Shown piece after piece: positions 28,655-39,417 of a stretch of DNA of 64,000 bases. The notes below the pieces were generated by a model. It was not told where the DNA came from. It saw only the letters and a program-made list of their open reading frames with translations, and made no database searches. Source of the stretch: Norana najaformis. Lineage: Eukaryota; Annelida; Clitellata; Crassiclitellata; Hormogastridae. Numbering within the stretch: position 1 is the first letter of the stretch; each line of letters starts with the position of its first letter. The stretch is taken from NCBI GenBank assembly GCA_964023275.1, contig OZ029919.1, positions 6,681,450 through 6,745,449 on the forward strand, given 5' to 3'. Both the position numbers and the translations under genes were made by a program.

Positions 28655-31600
28655 TACAGGCCATATGTGGAGAGATATATGTGGATAAGAAGATCGAAAC
28701 ACAAAAAGATAAAGGAGAATATATATCAGTCCACACGCATTGGGGACATCTTCCACCCAGTGTTTAGGTTGAGGGACACTCACGTGGTTATGACTTTCCC
28801 TACATCTTCATATTTTTACCATACATCAGCCAGTCAGTGATTTCAATCCTTAAATGACTTAAGTGCCTCTGTGCTGTACACAAATAGAACTAATAACACG
28901 TTTATTCTAACAATGTGTAGCATAAAGTGCGACAGCGCAGTAGCGAAACTAATTTGATAAGCAGGAAAAGTGAGAAGGTGAATGATGTATCTCTTCAATG
29001 TTGGAGACAACGCCTCAAATAATTTTTAAAAGGAAGGTGAGATGGGAGAGAATGTATCCCCCAGTGTGAGACAGATAAACGCCACTTGTATTTAGGATGG
29101 AATGTGAGAAAGAGAAGGATGTGTCGATCTCACTACTACTGGATACGGATCGACGCCAAAGGTAGCCTGCTAGAAGGAAAGCTGAGAAAGGGAATAATAT
29201 GTCCCCTCAATGTTGGAGACAGACAGACAGACACCTCTGATGTTCAGGGTGGAAGGTTCGAAGGAGAAGGTTATGTCCTCTTCATGATTGAAAACAGGAC
29301 TATTCGCCAAAGGTAATTGATGTTCAATTGATATTCAAAAGCTGACACTTTATTTGTCACCATTTATATGCATGGACCAACATAATATGCACGCATGCAT
29401 GCATGCATGTATGTATGTATGGATGTATGTATGCATGTATGTTTGTATGTATATATGCATGCATGCATGCGTGTATGTATGTTTGTATGTATGTATGCAT
29501 GTATGTATGCATGCATGTATGCATGTATGTAAGTATGTATGTATGCATGCATGTATGTTTGTATGTATGTTTGTATGTATGTATGTATGTATGTATGCAT
29601 GTATGTATGCGTGTATGTATGTATGTATGTATGCATGTATGTTTGTATGTATGTATGTATATATGTATGTATGTATGTGTATATGTATGCATGTATGTTT
29701 GTATGTATGTATGCATGTATGTTTGTATGTATATATGTAGGTTTGTATGTATGTGTATATGTATGCATGTATGTATGTATATATGTAGGTATGTATGTAT
29801 GTAGGTATGTATGTATGTATATATGTATGGATGCATGTATGTAGGTAGGTAAATATGTGTGTAGGTATGTATGCATGTACAGGGCTTAGGCAAGACTTAC
29901 GGATTTGGACAAGTCAGCCCCACTGGCAATGCAGGTGTCGTATTTGAACGTCCAGACGCAGTCCTTGACTCCGAGACACAGCATCCGAAGAACGTCTTTG
30001 ACATAGTTCTTATACTGGACCTTGTTGTCGCAACGCCTCGTCAAGTGATAGATCATCCACTTCATCGTGTATTCGGGTAACTGGTAGACTGTTCTTACAA
30101 GAACCAGTTATGGTCAGAGCAGTTTATAGTCAGGTAACTGGTACACTGTTCTAATCTAATTCTAAACTTGTAAGCTTGTTCATAGCCGGGTAATTAGCAG
30201 ACGGTTCTATTATAATCTAATGTTAACAGAACCAAGTTGTGGTCGGTGCAGTTATGTATGTATGTATGTATGTATGTATGTATGTATGTATGCATGTATG
30301 TATGCATGTATGTATGTATGTATGTATGTATGCATGTATGTATGCGTGTATGTATGTATGTAAGTATGCATGTATGTATGTATGTATGTATGTATGTATG
30401 TATGTATGCATGTAAGTATGCATGCATGTATGTATGTATGTATGTGTGTATGCACTGACTCTTATACAGATATCGAATACGATGATGACACGACGACGAC
30501 AGCGACGATGATGATCCCGATGATCATGAACATGATTAGGATCATATTCGTGATCATGATACTGCAATGTAAATATTACCTTGTACATCCAGACTCCAGC
30601 CAATCTGATATTACAATCATTATAATTACATAGGTTCGGCAAGCACTGAAAAGCAACCTCTGCCCACCGGGCAACCGTGGCCTGAATTTCTAACCTAAAA
30701 CGCCTAGATTTCTTTCTCACAAAGACCTGGATTTCTCACTCACAAAGATCTGGATTTCTAACCCACAAAGGCCTGGATTTTTTACTCACAAAGACCTGGA
30801 TTTCTTACTCACAAAGATCTGGTTTTCGTACTCGCAAAGATCTGGATTTCTTACTCGCAAAGACCTGGATTTCGTACTCACAAAGACCTGGATTTCGTAC
30901 TCACAAAGACCTGGATTTCTCACTCACAAAGACCTGGATTTCTCACTCACAAAAACATGGATTTCTAACCCACAAAGGCCTGGATTTCTTACTCACAAAA
31001 ACCTGGATTTCTTACTCACAGAGATCTGGTTTTCGTACTCGCAAAGACCTGGATTTCTTACTTGTAAAGACCTGGATTTCTTACTTGTAAAGACCTGGAT
31101 TTCTTACTCACAAAGGCCTGAATTTCTAACCCACAAAGACCTGGATTTCTTACTCACAAAGATCTGATTTTCGTACTCGCAAAGACCTGGATTTCTTACC
31201 CGCAAAGACCTGGATTTCTTACCCGCGATGTTGTGCTCGTAAATCAGTGGTTCCGACTTTCTGGTTCGCGATCGCATAGAGCAGTAGTACTTCCCACTTT
31301 GATTCAACTGGGCCTCCCTCACGAGTAACACGCCACTTTCGGGTTTGATCCTCCATTTCGGGTAGTAGTTTAAGTTCATGTCTTTGTAACCTGTGTTATT
31401 GGACCAGGTGTAGACAGGTTCCTCGATCTTCAGTTTGTTTTCTTTCTCGGAAATGCACGGCACGTCAGCTTCGTTGCCATAGAGAACGAAATCTGTGCAT
31501 CGTATTGGCAGAAACAATAATTCCGATAAAAAATAGATAAAAATGAATAAAAATTCCGATCATCGGCGACTCGTCTCAGACGTGGAAAACTTTCCTTGAA

Positions 31601-33470
31601 ACTTTGAAGCCTCGTAGACATAAAATGTTTGATATAATCTAATACAATCGTTCTCAATCTGGTATAATCTACTCTAGGCCTACTCTACTCCTCTACTATA
31701 ATCTAATCTACTCTAACTTGTATAACTCCGTTATCTCAATGCATTTAAGACATCAATCGATGGTCACTTCAAATGAAACCGAAATCAAAAATCACAATCC
31801 GTTGGAGAAGCTTCGTTGAAGGAATCGGTAAGGAAACGGTGAATAAGCAGGTTGGAAGATATCACTCCAGCTTAGACCTGAATGACATCAAAGGAACGAG
31901 AGAACGCATAGAACTGGTCAGTGAATTTCAAAGCTTTCTAACTGGTCAGTGAATTTTAAAGCTTTCTAACTGGTCAGTGAATTTCAAAGCTTTCTAACTG
32001 GTCAGTGAATTTCAAAGCTTCCTAACTGGTCAGTGAATTTCAAAGCTTTCTAACTGGTCAGTGAATTTCAAAGCTTTCTAACTGGTCAGTGAATTTCAAA
32101 GCTTTCTAACTGGTCAGTGAATTTCAAAGCTTTCTAATTGGTCAGTGAATTTCAAAGCTTTCTGTTTAGTATTATCTGTTTGTCGCATAATAGTTAAACT
32201 ATAGTTAAATCAAGGTAAAGTAAGGTAAAAGATAAGAAAACTTAAGGCAACATAAGGTAGGATTAAGTTAGATCAGGTATAAAGTAATCGTACTTTCAGG
32301 TAATGTTTGCGATCTATTATGAATATGGTATACGATAACACGAGTCAAGAAGAGGTCAGGTAAAGTGGGCTAAGATTGCTTAAGTTACTGTACAGAATGA
32401 CATGGTAAGGTGAAGTAAGATAAGATAACGTAAGATAGGATAAGCTATCAGTTCGATAATCACTGCCAAATGTTACTTACTTACTTTATATATTTCTTTC
32501 TTACTTACTTATTAAGTAAACAGTACGTGCAAGGACCGATGCGCCTACGGACACCTTGTTGTCTGGTATTCGCCAAGGAACACTATAGCATAGAGTGTGT
32601 CCACTCGGCACATTTATGTCTCGGTTCGTCTTTGTATCCCGGCAACTTTTACACTATTCGTAATTGTGATATGTTGCATTGGAATCAATAAGAGTGGATG
32701 TATGTATGTATGTGTATATATGTATGTATGTATGCGTATGTATGTATGTATGTATATATGAGAGTATGTATGTATGAATGTGTGTATGTGAGTATGTATG
32801 TATATATGAGAGTATGTATGTATGAATGTGTGTATGTGAGTATGTATGTATGTGTGTATGTATGTATGTGTGTATGTATGTATGTATGTATGTATGAGTG
32901 TATGCCTATATTTGCATAGCGCCTTTTATGAACCTCTCAAAGGCGCAAAAGCACGGCTACCTATCAGATATGAAGAGATGTGGTTTACATTAAGTTGAAA
33001 ATGTTTTTTTAATCTCGACTATTTTTTAGGTCTGTGAAATCATGGTGCTTTCTGCCTTGTAGACTACTAAAAACTACGCGAACTGACGAAGTAAGGGCAT
33101 CCAGTCAAGCGGGCGAGCGATCGTTGCGCTCTGCTGACTGTGGGGATTTGGAGGCGCCGCGCTTCCGCACATCAACTCCAGCCCATGATGCTTTCTCCTG
33201 AATTATACCTTCATCGTCTAATCATCTAATCAAAGCCAACCTCACTGACTAGATGATCAATCGATCGAGCGATTGATCGATCTGCTGGTTGATTTACTGC
33301 CTGCCTGATTGAATGATTGTCATACCTAGACTGCCGTTGGTGCTCGTATAGAAGTCGTTGAAGTACTCAGGAGGGGCGTGAATACTTACAGCCCCGTCAA
33401 CGTCTGTAGGTCGGGTCGCAAAGAAGAGCATCATCGCCATCACCAGTAGATGCTGCTGCTGCTGATACAT
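20333..33470 (-). CDS. ZPBP-like single-pass membrane protein with Pro-rich cytoplasmic tail
   Basis: Nine exons splice to 589 codons plus stop: 33470-33326, 31492-31223, 30088-29901, 25954-25801, 25056-24892, 24357-24270, 23486-23366, 22343-22098 and 20725-20333. An in-frame TGA lies just upstream of the ATG. Order: signal peptide (LLVMAMMLFFA); one Ig domain, residues about 49-138 (EADVPC, YTWSNN, SGKYYCS); a block starting AVYQLPEYTMKWMIYHL with cysteines, to about 252; a cysteine-rich module, about 252-307 (CFPG, CSPCGYFSYQP, CKSCPP); a membrane helix, about 313-337; a basic and aromatic juxtamembrane exon; a Lys-rich exon, 378-459; and a Pro/Gly/Tyr-rich tail ending in acidic DLSDLSDDGDD. 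The Ig, Y-x-x-P-x-Y and CFPG/GxYxxxxxxxxCxxC order is that of zona pellucida binding protein (ZPBP), which acts in acrosome and sperm-egg binding but is secreted and lacks this membrane segment and tail. A gamete or ciliated-cell surface role is inference. The next gene to the right is a paralogue. A minus-strand AATAAA lies 33 bases past the stop. Confidence 0.85.
21053..21065. promoter_or_regulatory. Second RFX-type X-box palindrome
   Basis: The same 13-base sequence GTTGCCTAGCAAC as at 9021 occurs here, in the last intron of the Pro-tailed ZPBP-like gene. The motif is seen; function is not shown. Confidence 0.3.
21233..21925. repeat. Purine-strand GGAC/GATA/GAAAGAC satellite
   Basis: Nearly 700 bases made only of mixtures of GGAC, GGATAGAC and GGATAGAAAGAC words, with a strong purine bias on the plus strand, in the last intron of the Pro-tailed ZPBP-like gene. 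It produces long Ser/Pro/Arg/Val frames on the minus strand that are not genes. Confidence 0.95.
22400..22525 (-). mobile_element. LINE 3' tail, same family
   Basis: Reverse orientation with (CGTAAT)n, CTACAGCGCCCAACGAAAGC and ACCAAATCGATAGGCAAAG. It lies 57 bases upstream of the Lys-rich exon of the Pro-tailed ZPBP-like gene. Confidence 0.9.
23195..23362. repeat. Higher-order CATATA array
   Basis: Copies of an about 40-bp unit (ATATACAAATATATACATAT plus ACATAAAC) ending at the donor (23365) of the juxtamembrane exon. Confidence 0.9.
23575..23765. repeat. Dispersed repeat, copy B
   Basis: Counterpart of 10795-10990, with TTCATTAAGAACAAAAAGTT and GCTCCCGCACGCATGTAGAA. It follows a TTTGTATAGC retroposon-like end. 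Confidence 0.6.
24490..24612. repeat. (TTAA)n tract
   Basis: TTAATTAATTAC variants, self-complementary, in an intron of the Pro-tailed ZPBP-like gene. Confidence 0.9.
24690..24855. repeat. (CATA)n then (CAGA)n array
   Basis: The tetranucleotide changes from CATA to CAGA about 40 bases before the donor side of the Cys-rich exon (24892). Confidence 0.9.
25280..25790. repeat. 21-bp minisatellite evolving into a 42-bp higher-order unit
   Basis: The left end is built of 21-bp monomers (TAAGTGTTCATTATATCCAGG type). To the right two monomer types alternate as a homogeneous 42-bp dimer, about nine times. The array ends 10 bases from the donor of the exon 25954-25801. The plus strand (antisense to the gene) carries many AGGTAAG donor-like sites. 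The 42-base period keeps frames open and explains the 157-residue repetitive reading. Confidence 0.93.
25985..26680. repeat. (TATG)n array with GCATG variants
   Basis: Nearly 700 bases; the longest tetranucleotide array here, starting 30 bases from the acceptor of exon 25954-25801. Confidence 0.97.
27122..27743. repeat. 23-bp minisatellite
   Basis: About 27 copies of GTTTGATTGGTGAAAACTAG plus TAG, with point variants (GGTTTAATTGG, AACTAATAG), in an intron of the Pro-tailed ZPBP-like gene. Confidence 0.93.
28598..28655. repeat. (CAGA)n
   Basis: About 14 perfect units of AGAC. Confidence 0.97.
29390..29880. repeat. (TATG)n array
   Basis: About 490 bases with GCATG and TTTG variants, ending about 20 bases from the donor (29900) of a ZPBP-like exon. 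Confidence 0.97.
30252..30450. repeat. (TATG)n array
   Basis: About 200 bases in the intron between the Ig exon and the YxxPxY exon. Confidence 0.97.
30702..31226 (-). repeat. 23-bp minisatellite of 5' splice-site copies
   Basis: About 23 copies of a 23-bp unit. On the minus (gene) strand it reads GTGAGTAAGAAATCCAGGTC plus TTT. It starts exactly at the donor of the Ig exon (G|GTAAGAAATCC at 31222), so the true splice donor is the first unit of the array and most units keep GTGAGT or GTAAGA. Confidence 0.93.
31912..32165. repeat. 28-bp minisatellite
   Basis: Nine near-identical copies of a unit containing CTAACTGGTCAGTGAATTTC in intron 1 of the Pro-tailed ZPBP-like gene. The last copies differ by single bases, so expansion is recent. 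Confidence 0.92.
32550..32695 (+). mobile_element. Diverged relative of the (AATC)-tailed retroposon
   Basis: Retains TTTGTATCCCGGCAACTTTT, GTGATATGTTGCATTGGAAT and CAATAAGAGT, then a (TATG)n array. Confidence 0.6.
32697..32895. repeat. (TATG)n array between two retroposon ends
   Basis: It joins the tail of 32550-32695 to the tail of the inverted copy at 32895-33008. Confidence 0.95.
32895..33008 (-). mobile_element. Short retroposon with CATA tail (inverted copy A)
   Basis: Near-identical reverse complement of 35283-35400. Shared words on the plus strand here: TATGAACCTCTCAAAGGCGC and TATCAGATATGAAGAGATGT. It is joined to the TATG array on its left. Confidence 0.85.
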
Positions 33471-33527
33471 CGTCGTTGGTCAATGCACTCTTCACAAGAC
33501 TGAAATGTAGCGTAACCTAATTCGACC

Positions 33528-33725
33528 ATCGCAATCGTAAGCTTGAGATTTCTACAGCGCCCAACGAAAGCTACGTCACGGGAACCAGCTTAGACACAGG
33601 CGCTCAGTCAAAGCAAAATCGACAGGCAGGAAGGGTTTGATTCCAGGTCAGACAGTCACACGGTTACGGTGGATGAAGTTCGGCATTGGGGCGGAGAGAG
33701 ATAAGGGGAAGAGGAAGAAAGAAAA
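33528..33725 (-). mobile_element. LINE 3' tail, same family
   Basis: Reverse orientation, just upstream of exon 1 of the Pro-tailed ZPBP-like gene. It continues into the AAGAGGAAGAAAG stretch that is the reverse of the element's Pro/Ser-rich end. Confidence 0.88.
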
Positions 33726-35282
33726 TGGGAATAGGAAAGAGACCAGATTAGAAAGACCAAATTAGATAAAAATTATGTAAATCAGGTAGATTAATATTGG
33801 AACGAGAAATTTAGATTAGATCAAATGGGACTGGATCAGACCAGATCATATTAGATCAGATTTGATGAGTGTTGCTAATCTCCGCGACTCGATAATCAAA
33901 TGTAGCATAAAGAATAACATACCGCTTGCAGTGTTTTTCGGAAAATAATCTTAACCTAACGAGCAGATCGTAGGTTGGAGCAAATAAAAGTCAGTTCAAT
34001 AAAGCAATTCTATGAAGTAAACTGATTCACCAGTACGTCAAAGGAATATACGTCTAAATAACTCCTGACAAAGAGAAGTATTCAGCGAACAATAGGACCC
34101 TATAAAAATACTGTTATGGAGATCCGTTTATTTCGTTGCCAACAGAATCACAAAAGATGACCTAACTGTGGCTAAACGAGCCTCCTACACATATTATACA
34201 TTGATGACGTCATGCTAGGCAACCTATGTAAAAATAAGATAGGCTTATGTATATTTATTATTATTTATCAATAATTAAACAGATTACTACTACTACTACC
34301 ACTACCACTACTACCACTACCACCACCACTACCATTACTACTACTACTACTACTACTACTAGAACAACAACTACTATTACTATTGTTATTGTTGTTGTTG
34401 TAAAGTATCCTTGAATTCGATGCTATGTAAATTCTCGTTATTCCATTGTATCATTTTGCCCATAGTTAAGTTAGTTCAGAGCTGTTAAGCACTGATCCAG
34501 CAATCATGGCGTTTCCCTCCGGTTGCAAAGCTGTGCACTTTATTTAATTAATTAATTATTTATTTATTTAATGCTGATGCTACGTACAGTTATGAGTCTG
34601 AAAGCGGGTATTACGTGACTTTACGTTGACGCTACATAGTGATGAGTCAGCATAAGTTACCACGAGCCTTTAGCTCCTGTGCTAGGCTAATTTTTTATCC
34701 CCGATGGATTACATAATTCATATAACTTGGATTACATCTGAAAAAATAAAAGATCAAATATACTAAGGCATTCAAACTGAGTCGACTTCTATAGTAATCT
34801 AATGACTGAAATAATAAAGTGCAGTTTCAGCGTAGAATTCAAGCATCATAAAAGAGCTTAATTTTACAGTAATTTCACGACTGAGTGAAAAAATTGGAGC
34901 AGTTCAGCATTCGCGATCAATTTCTTTTCTTAGATTCCTAGTCTTTACAGAACTTTTATCCTACCGCCTGCCTTCAAACAAACGGCCGTTACAGTAACCT
35001 GCTTTCCTGCTCGGCCGCTTAACAACGCAATCTGTGTTGTAACTTGCAGGCCTACATAAGAAGAGAGAAACGGAGTTGACCATAGCCGGTCTTGTCGGTG
35101 AGCTACTGACACATTTCAAATACGGTGTTGCATCTATAGCAATTATTTCTTTGCCTTTAACTACCGCCATCCAAGTCCTGGATACCACCGCTTGTGTTGT
35201 TGGGCTTTCGTCCGCTCCAGCAGTGTCTACAAACAGACAGCGCTATGAATTCACAGACCTAGCGAACCTAGTGGAGACAATA
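33726..35282. other. Intergenic space between the two ZPBP-like genes
   Basis: AT-rich, with degenerate TTAGATCAG words at 33770-33870 and an ACT tract. No open frame with support is seen. Confidence 0.5.
34280..34400. repeat. (ACT)n / (ACC)n trinucleotide tract
   Basis: CTACTACTACC units followed by GTTGTTGTT, in the intergenic space between the ZPBP-like genes. Confidence 0.92.
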
Positions 35283-35400
35283 AACATTTTCAACTTAATG
35301 TAAACCACATCTCTTCATATCTGATAGGAAGCCGTGCTTTTGCGCCTTTGAGAGGTTCATACAAGGTACTACGAAAATATAGGCATACACTCATACATGT
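35283..35400 (+). mobile_element. Short retroposon with CATA tail (inverted copy B)
   Basis: Reads CAACTTAATGTAAACCACAT, GCCGTGCTTTTGCGCCTTTG and AAAATATAGGCATACAC, then the (CATA)n array to 35510. Confidence 0.85.
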
Positions 35401-35746
35401 ATACATTCTGACATACATACATACATACAGACATACATGCAGACATACATACAGACATACATACATACATACATACATACATACATACATACATACATGC
35501 ATACATACATCAATTATCAACTCTTTTATAGATCCCAATACAACATATCACAATTTCGATTAGTGTAACATTTTCCGGGTTACAAAGACGAACCCATACA
35601 TACGTACATACATATGCACACAAAATGCATACATACACGTCCACACATACATACATATGTACATACACACATAAATACATACATGTAAATTTGATTAGGA
35701 TGGCCTATAATGTGTAACGTAATCGTTACGAAATGTCATCGAATAA

Positions 35747-36867
35747 TTATATAGCGCCTGTAGCACCCACTTGTTTTTGCTTTTCCGCGGCATCTTTCGA
35801 AGGGTCTTCCTTTTTTTCGTAATGTTCCATCAGACTTTTAAGGTCCTAAGCAAATAAACCCAGCAGTGGTTAAGACCTTAAACAAATAAACCAAGCAGTG
35901 GTTAAGACCTTAAACAAATAAACCCAGCAGTGGTTAAGACCTTAAACAAATAAACCCAGCAGTGGTTAAGACCTTAAACAAATAAACCCAGCAGTGGTTA
36001 AGACCTTAAACAAATAAACCCAGCAGTGGTTAAGACCTTAAACAAATAAACCCAGCAGTGGTTAAGACCTTAAACAAATAAACCCAGCAGTGGTTAAGAC
36101 CTTAAACAAATAAACCCAGCAGTGGTTAAGACCTTAAACAAATAAACCCAGCAGTGAGTGGTTGAGACCTTAAACAGATGCATCTATCAGTGTTCAGTGT
36201 TAAGTGTCTTGAGGAAGGAGGAAGAGAGGAGGATAGAAGCATTCGAGATGAAATGTCTAAGAATGATCATGCAAATATCGTGGATGGAAATGCGGTCAAA
36301 TGAATGGGTACTGGAAGCGGCTGGAGTAGAGAGGAATCTTTTGAAGACAGTAAGGAAAAGGAAATTGATCTATTTTGGCCACATCATGAGGAAGGAGGGA
36401 ACATGCATCGAGAAGGAGATAATACAAGGCACAATACCGGGAGGACGGAAAAGAGGAAGACCGAGAATAAACTGGTTGGACAACATCAGGGCATGGACTG
36501 GGCTAACAATGGAGGAGATGCTCAGGCTGGTGGAAGACAGAGGACACTGGAGGAACATTGTGCATGATGCGGCCGAATCTCGGAACGAGGAAGGCTGAGA
36601 ACAGAACAGAACAGAACAGGCACAAAGACACGGACCAATGCTTGCAGTTTAAAAAATCCAACCCATTGTTTGATACATTACACCTAAACGCCTACCAGTG
36701 CTAGAGGGCTTAAGAACCTATGCCTGAATCCATAAATAATAATCCCCTCCCCTCGCCTCCCTCCCCTCTCCTTCCCTCCCTCCCCTCCCTCCCCTTCTCT
36801 CCCCTCCCCTCCCCTCCCCTCTGTTTGTCTCTCTCTCTGTTTCTCTTTCTCTATTTGTTTCTCTCTC

Positions 36868-36953
<86 letters not shown>

Positions 36954-39357
36954 AGTGTGTGTATAGGGGCATATTATGAGAGAGAAAGCGAGGGAGAGAA
37001 ACAGAAACAGAAAAAGAAACAGAGAGAGAGAGAAAAAAAAGAAACATAGAGATCATAAATTATGCTGTCTTTAATCACATGATTCACTCATATGTTCAGT
37101 ACATTTTTATATGATATATGATATATATATATATATATAGGATTTTTATTGTACCTTGCCCATTTTCTTCCTTTGCTTCAGTTTCTTTGCGAATTCTGTT
37201 TCGTAGATAAAAGGAAATGCTCCCAAGTGAAGTAATATTCTACAATAGATTGCATTGTTTAGCATATGGCAGTAGGTTCTGTAATATTCACAGAGTATCC
37301 TTGAGATTGTTGAACAGATAAAGTACTGACATTAGTCTTATAACCCATACGATACTAATTCAAACTGCTATGTCAAAATTCCAATAAACATTGAAATTCA
37401 AACTGATTGCAAACAATTCAAGCTGCTTCCAAGACTGATTGTATAAGGAAACTTAGAACTGTGGATCGTTGTTTCGCCTTTGACGTCATTACAACGGATT
37501 ATTCCTCTTAACGCAGAATTGTCTCGATAATTCTTGTTTTTTCAGACTTCTGCCGTGACCGAGTTTCAGAGTTATTTTAATTTTTTATTCCACCTAGAAT
37601 TTAGTGTGTTTTGGATGATGTTTGGTCTCATGCGACCACAGCCTCATCGCTCTTGGTTCTCCCCACTAACCTATAGACCTATGCATGCCCTCTAGGCCTA
37701 TATCTGAAGCATTTTTGATTCGGTGAAGGGAAGGCGAGAACAGTCTTCAGTGTAGCGTCTACCGTCAGTCGCGGAGTGGCTCTACATCCAATCGGCTGGC
37801 TGGCAAGGTGACCTTTCCTGCAGAGGCCTGGCGCCTCGAGAAATATCTGGACGCTGCGTCTTCTGCCATCTACAAGGGACTGCTTACTGAACGCAGCTAT
37901 CTAATGATCAAGCATCAATCGATGGCGCTAAGCAATTGTGAGTGAAGGACTTGCTCGAGGTCCCTACACAGTAACCCTCTCGTGGGAGGCTTGAACCCAT
38001 ACGCTCCGCGGAATCTGTTGGTTAGGCGATGCGTGCGTGCGTGAGCCCTTCAGTGGTAACTTCCTTAATTATCTGAGCATTGTTTGCTCGCTGAAGAACT
38101 TTGTATTCTAACTGAACTTTAACACCATTTAGGCTAGCAGAGGCAGCACTTACTGTAAGTTGTCCTACCTTTAAATAGACCTATTTAATAGTAAAAGAGT
38201 TAAAAATAAGTAGACCTATAATTTAAGAGCAAAAACCAATAACTAGACCTATTTATTTAAATTATGAGCCTAGATAACTAAGTGACTCGTTAACTCACTC
38301 ACCCACTCCCAGATCAGTCACTGATCCAGCCGCTCCCCAACTTAGGATAAAGAATTCGCAATGACTTACAAGAAGCAGATGAGAACGGTTGCGGCTACGA
38401 TTATGCAAATAACCGTTATTCCCTGCCAAGTTCTCCAGATCGCTGCAAACAATTTCGCAAATGGCTTAAATATATTTTGAGTAGGTACTCAACCATTCTT
38501 ATCCATCACCCTTCTAATCCAACACCCCTTCTTCCTCTTATCTCTCTCTCCTCTCCAACCCCAAAACACCACCACCACCCGTATCTGCCACGCTGTCTCT
38601 CCGTCTGACTTTTGGATCTTGACCTGGAACCGAACCCTTTTGCCTATCGATTTTGTTTTGACTGAGCGCCTGTGAATAAGCTGGTTTCCGCGACTTAGCT
38701 TTCGTTGGGCGCTGTAGAAATCTCGGAATTACGATTACGATTCCTGTGAATAAGCTGGTCCCCCGCGACGTGGCCATCGTTGGGCGCTGTAGAAATCTTG
38801 AAATTACGATTACGATTACATCATTTAGTTTTATCCGCACTTGCTACATGCATATTCGTTACCTCCGCCGACTTCACCCCTACTTGATTATTATACTGCC
38901 TGCACAATTGCTACTTCAACTGTTCAATGCAAACTTGACTGCTGCAACTCCCTCTTCTGTAGCATCAACTCATCTCAAATAAAACGTCTTCAAACAATCC
39001 AGAACGCTCTTGCCCGAGCAGCTACCAAAATTCCCCAACACCGCCACATAACCCCAGTGCTCAAGTCACTTCGTTGGCTTAAAGTCCCTTAGCGCATCCA
39101 TTATAAAATTGTATCTCTTACCTATAATACCCTTCAAACTTCTAAACCCTCTTACATTCGCCATCTATTTACTATTCAACCCCCTCTCAGATCTGCTCGG
39201 TTTTCCTCATCCCTTTCTCCCTCGGCCTCCAGTCTCCTCTCTCAAATTCTGTAACCGCTCCTTAACCTACTCGGCAATACTATTTGGAACGAATTCCCGA
39301 CGATTTCCATCAGTTCGCTCATCCCCTTTCTCGCCTGTCAGTGCGAACACTTCTCTT

Positions 39358-39417
<60 letters not shown>

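Noticed and set aside
30580..30659. 80-base candidate exon (VAFQCLPNLCNYNDCN) in the Pro-tailed ZPBP-like gene
   Set aside because: It splices in frame, but joining the Ig exon directly to 30088 gives AVYQLPEY, which aligns with VYVIPAYR in the paralogue and in ZPBP; the extra exon would break this.
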